From Symbiodinium natans (taxonomy: Eukaryota > Sar > Dinophyceae > Suessiales > Symbiodiniaceae), in assembly GCA_905221605.1 (NCBI GenBank), contig CAJNDS010000342.1, positions 1 through 64,000 on the forward strand: 64,000 bases of DNA, given 5' to 3'. A model generated the notes under the pieces. It ran no database searches, was not told the DNA's origin, and worked only from the letters and a program-made list of their open reading frames with translations. Numbering within the stretch: the first letter of the stretch is position 1; the number at the start of each line of letters is the position of its first letter. Made by a program: the position numbers and the translations under genes. Of the stretch, positions 62,779 to 64,000 are shown piece after piece.

Positions 62779-64000
62779 GTACTCCAAAACCATCCTAGTC
62801 CCTGCTTGGGGGGTACCTTCCATGTCATAACAGGAACCTCCGACTGGGCAACTCATTCGGAGAACTGTCCCTTTGGAGTCTGCTCGGAATACATGTCCGC
62901 ACCTGAAAGCAGACCCCCCATGGCGGCGTACACAACCTGCCAAGGTCCAGCAAGCAAGGATGTCAAGAGCTGCCAACACCAGCTCGGTCGCATTGAACCA
63001 TGCACATCTGGGGCTTTGGGGGCGATTCAACGTGTTGTGAGGGGCTTGTTCTCTTGATAGGTTTCCCTATTTTCTGGACCCCAGATGCACAGACAAGACC
63101 ACGCCCGGATCACCTCCTGGGCCAGTGTCTTGCCGCCATCAAGAGCAAGCCAAAGGTAAATGGCGACGATCGGCACATGACACGCTGAGCGCACAAGGTA
63201 GCACAAAGGCTTTCACACAGGAACTATAAAAAGGCAACCCAATGTAGGGGGAGCACAGTACTAACTGCGAAAACCACGACAAAAGCCACGGACATTTTGC
63301 GATGCCGGACTCAGGGCGAAGGCGAGTCGTCCTTCTTTGGCCGCTTGGCCTCGGCGCGGTTTTGAGGTGCAAAGGCAAGTCTCTGAACCGTCAGGGGCCT
63401 CAGGGTTTCGTGGACATTCCCAAAATACGATACTCCTCGTTGTAGGAGCCCCAAAAGGGTCCCTCAAAAACCCAACAGCCCCCCCCCCAACAAAACAAAC
63501 AAGAAGAGCACACCCGTTCTCGAAAGAAAACACACGTCGCCTACTAACTTCCGGCGACGGCCTCTGCCCGTTGGGAGCCTGGCTGGTCGCCCTCCTTCAT
63601 CCCGGAACTGCCTGGAGCGCAAGAGCAGCTGGAAGTCTCCATTAAAAAAATCTGGGCTGCGCTTCTGAGGGGTTCCGGTATGAAGACTTCTGGTGGGAAA
63701 CCTTCGGCAACAGAACAAAGACACAGACGAAAACCGTTGAAAGGCGCTTTCTGACAGCCTCTTCAGGTCCGCAACGCTGGGGCCATTAAGAGTTTGGTCC
63801 TCAGAGATCCAGCGGTCTAGGAATCCACAACAAGACACTGCATGCCACTGCAGATGTGCAAACGCGCGAACTGGAATCTGAGGCCCAACATCCTCGAGGA
63901 AGCCAGCCTGGAACAGATGGTGAGTTGTCCACATGCTAGCATCGCAACCATCGCAGACTACACCCAGTTGCCACGATACTATTGAACACACCTCCCTGCA
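62778..64000. other. No gene recognised
   Basis: Upstream of the phosphatase. A 175-codon minus frame at 63,991-63,464 has some protein-like text (SEDQTLNGPSVADLKRLSES) but no motif, and could be an exon of the next gene. Confidence 0.35.

Noticed and set aside
1-64000. tRNA, rRNA or SL RNA genes
   Set aside because: None recognised by eye on either strand; the tRNA-like 3' end at 57,581-57,601 is the retrotransposon primer site, not a tRNA gene.

Overview
The window looks like nuclear DNA of a dinoflagellate, most likely of the Symbiodiniaceae type. This is an inference from several signs seen together. Every recognisable gene and the one intact retrotransposon lie on the minus strand. Genes are cut into many very short exons whose introns often start with GC rather than GT and end in AG followed by G. 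TTTAGGG telomere-type repeats occur as interstitial blocks. One gene is present as three near-identical head-to-tail copies. Long gene-free stretches are filled with C-rich satellite, homopolymers and microsatellites.

Layout. 0.67-1.62 kb: HEAT-repeat protein exons. 2.6-4.0 kb: possible unassigned multi-exon gene. 4.86-6.47 kb: telomere-like arrays in both orientations. 6.8-8.3 kb: microsatellites. 8.92-11.25 kb: three-exon plant-type UDP-rhamnose synthase (RHM), the clearest metabolic gene. 12-15.4 kb: homopolymers, AT-rich blocks, a decamer array and more telomeric repeats. 15.5-20.55 kb: a 5 kb C-rich satellite with an 11-bp inverted repeat at its ends. 20.8-23.0 kb: smaller repeats and TTTAGGG arrays. 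25.98-29.87 kb: three tandem copies of a secreted 28-cysteine protein gene. 33.7-34.9 kb: cysteine-rich zinc-finger-like protein. 39.4-42.26 kb: a strongly diverged EF-1alpha/HBS1-type GTPase in at least 14 short exons. 42.54-43.0 kb: an AT-rich island with inverted repeats. 43.0-48.4 kb: a charged coiled-coil protein in a dozen or more exons. 49.58-57.75 kb: a complete Ty1/copia LTR retrotransposon with identical 152-bp LTRs, primer-binding site, target duplication and a 2604-codon ORF. 59.2-62.73 kb: a complete PP2C-type protein phosphatase in about 17 exons.

The host genes share no obvious pathway (nucleotide-sugar synthesis, translation-type GTPase, signalling phosphatase, scaffold-like proteins). 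What unites them is orientation and intron style. The most notable observations are: a 230-codon ORF in the +1 frame inside the copia element that looks more protein-like than the main frame, and ends in a TGATG overlap with the integrase-RT frame; the twofold 14-cysteine architecture of the tandem gene; GC-AG introns whose ends repeat the same AGG-type motif; a P-loop restored only by splicing in the diverged GTPase; and the bounded 5 kb satellite.

Exon ends are read by eye from splice-like motifs and protein family patterns. Where no boundary is certain the coordinates are approximate.
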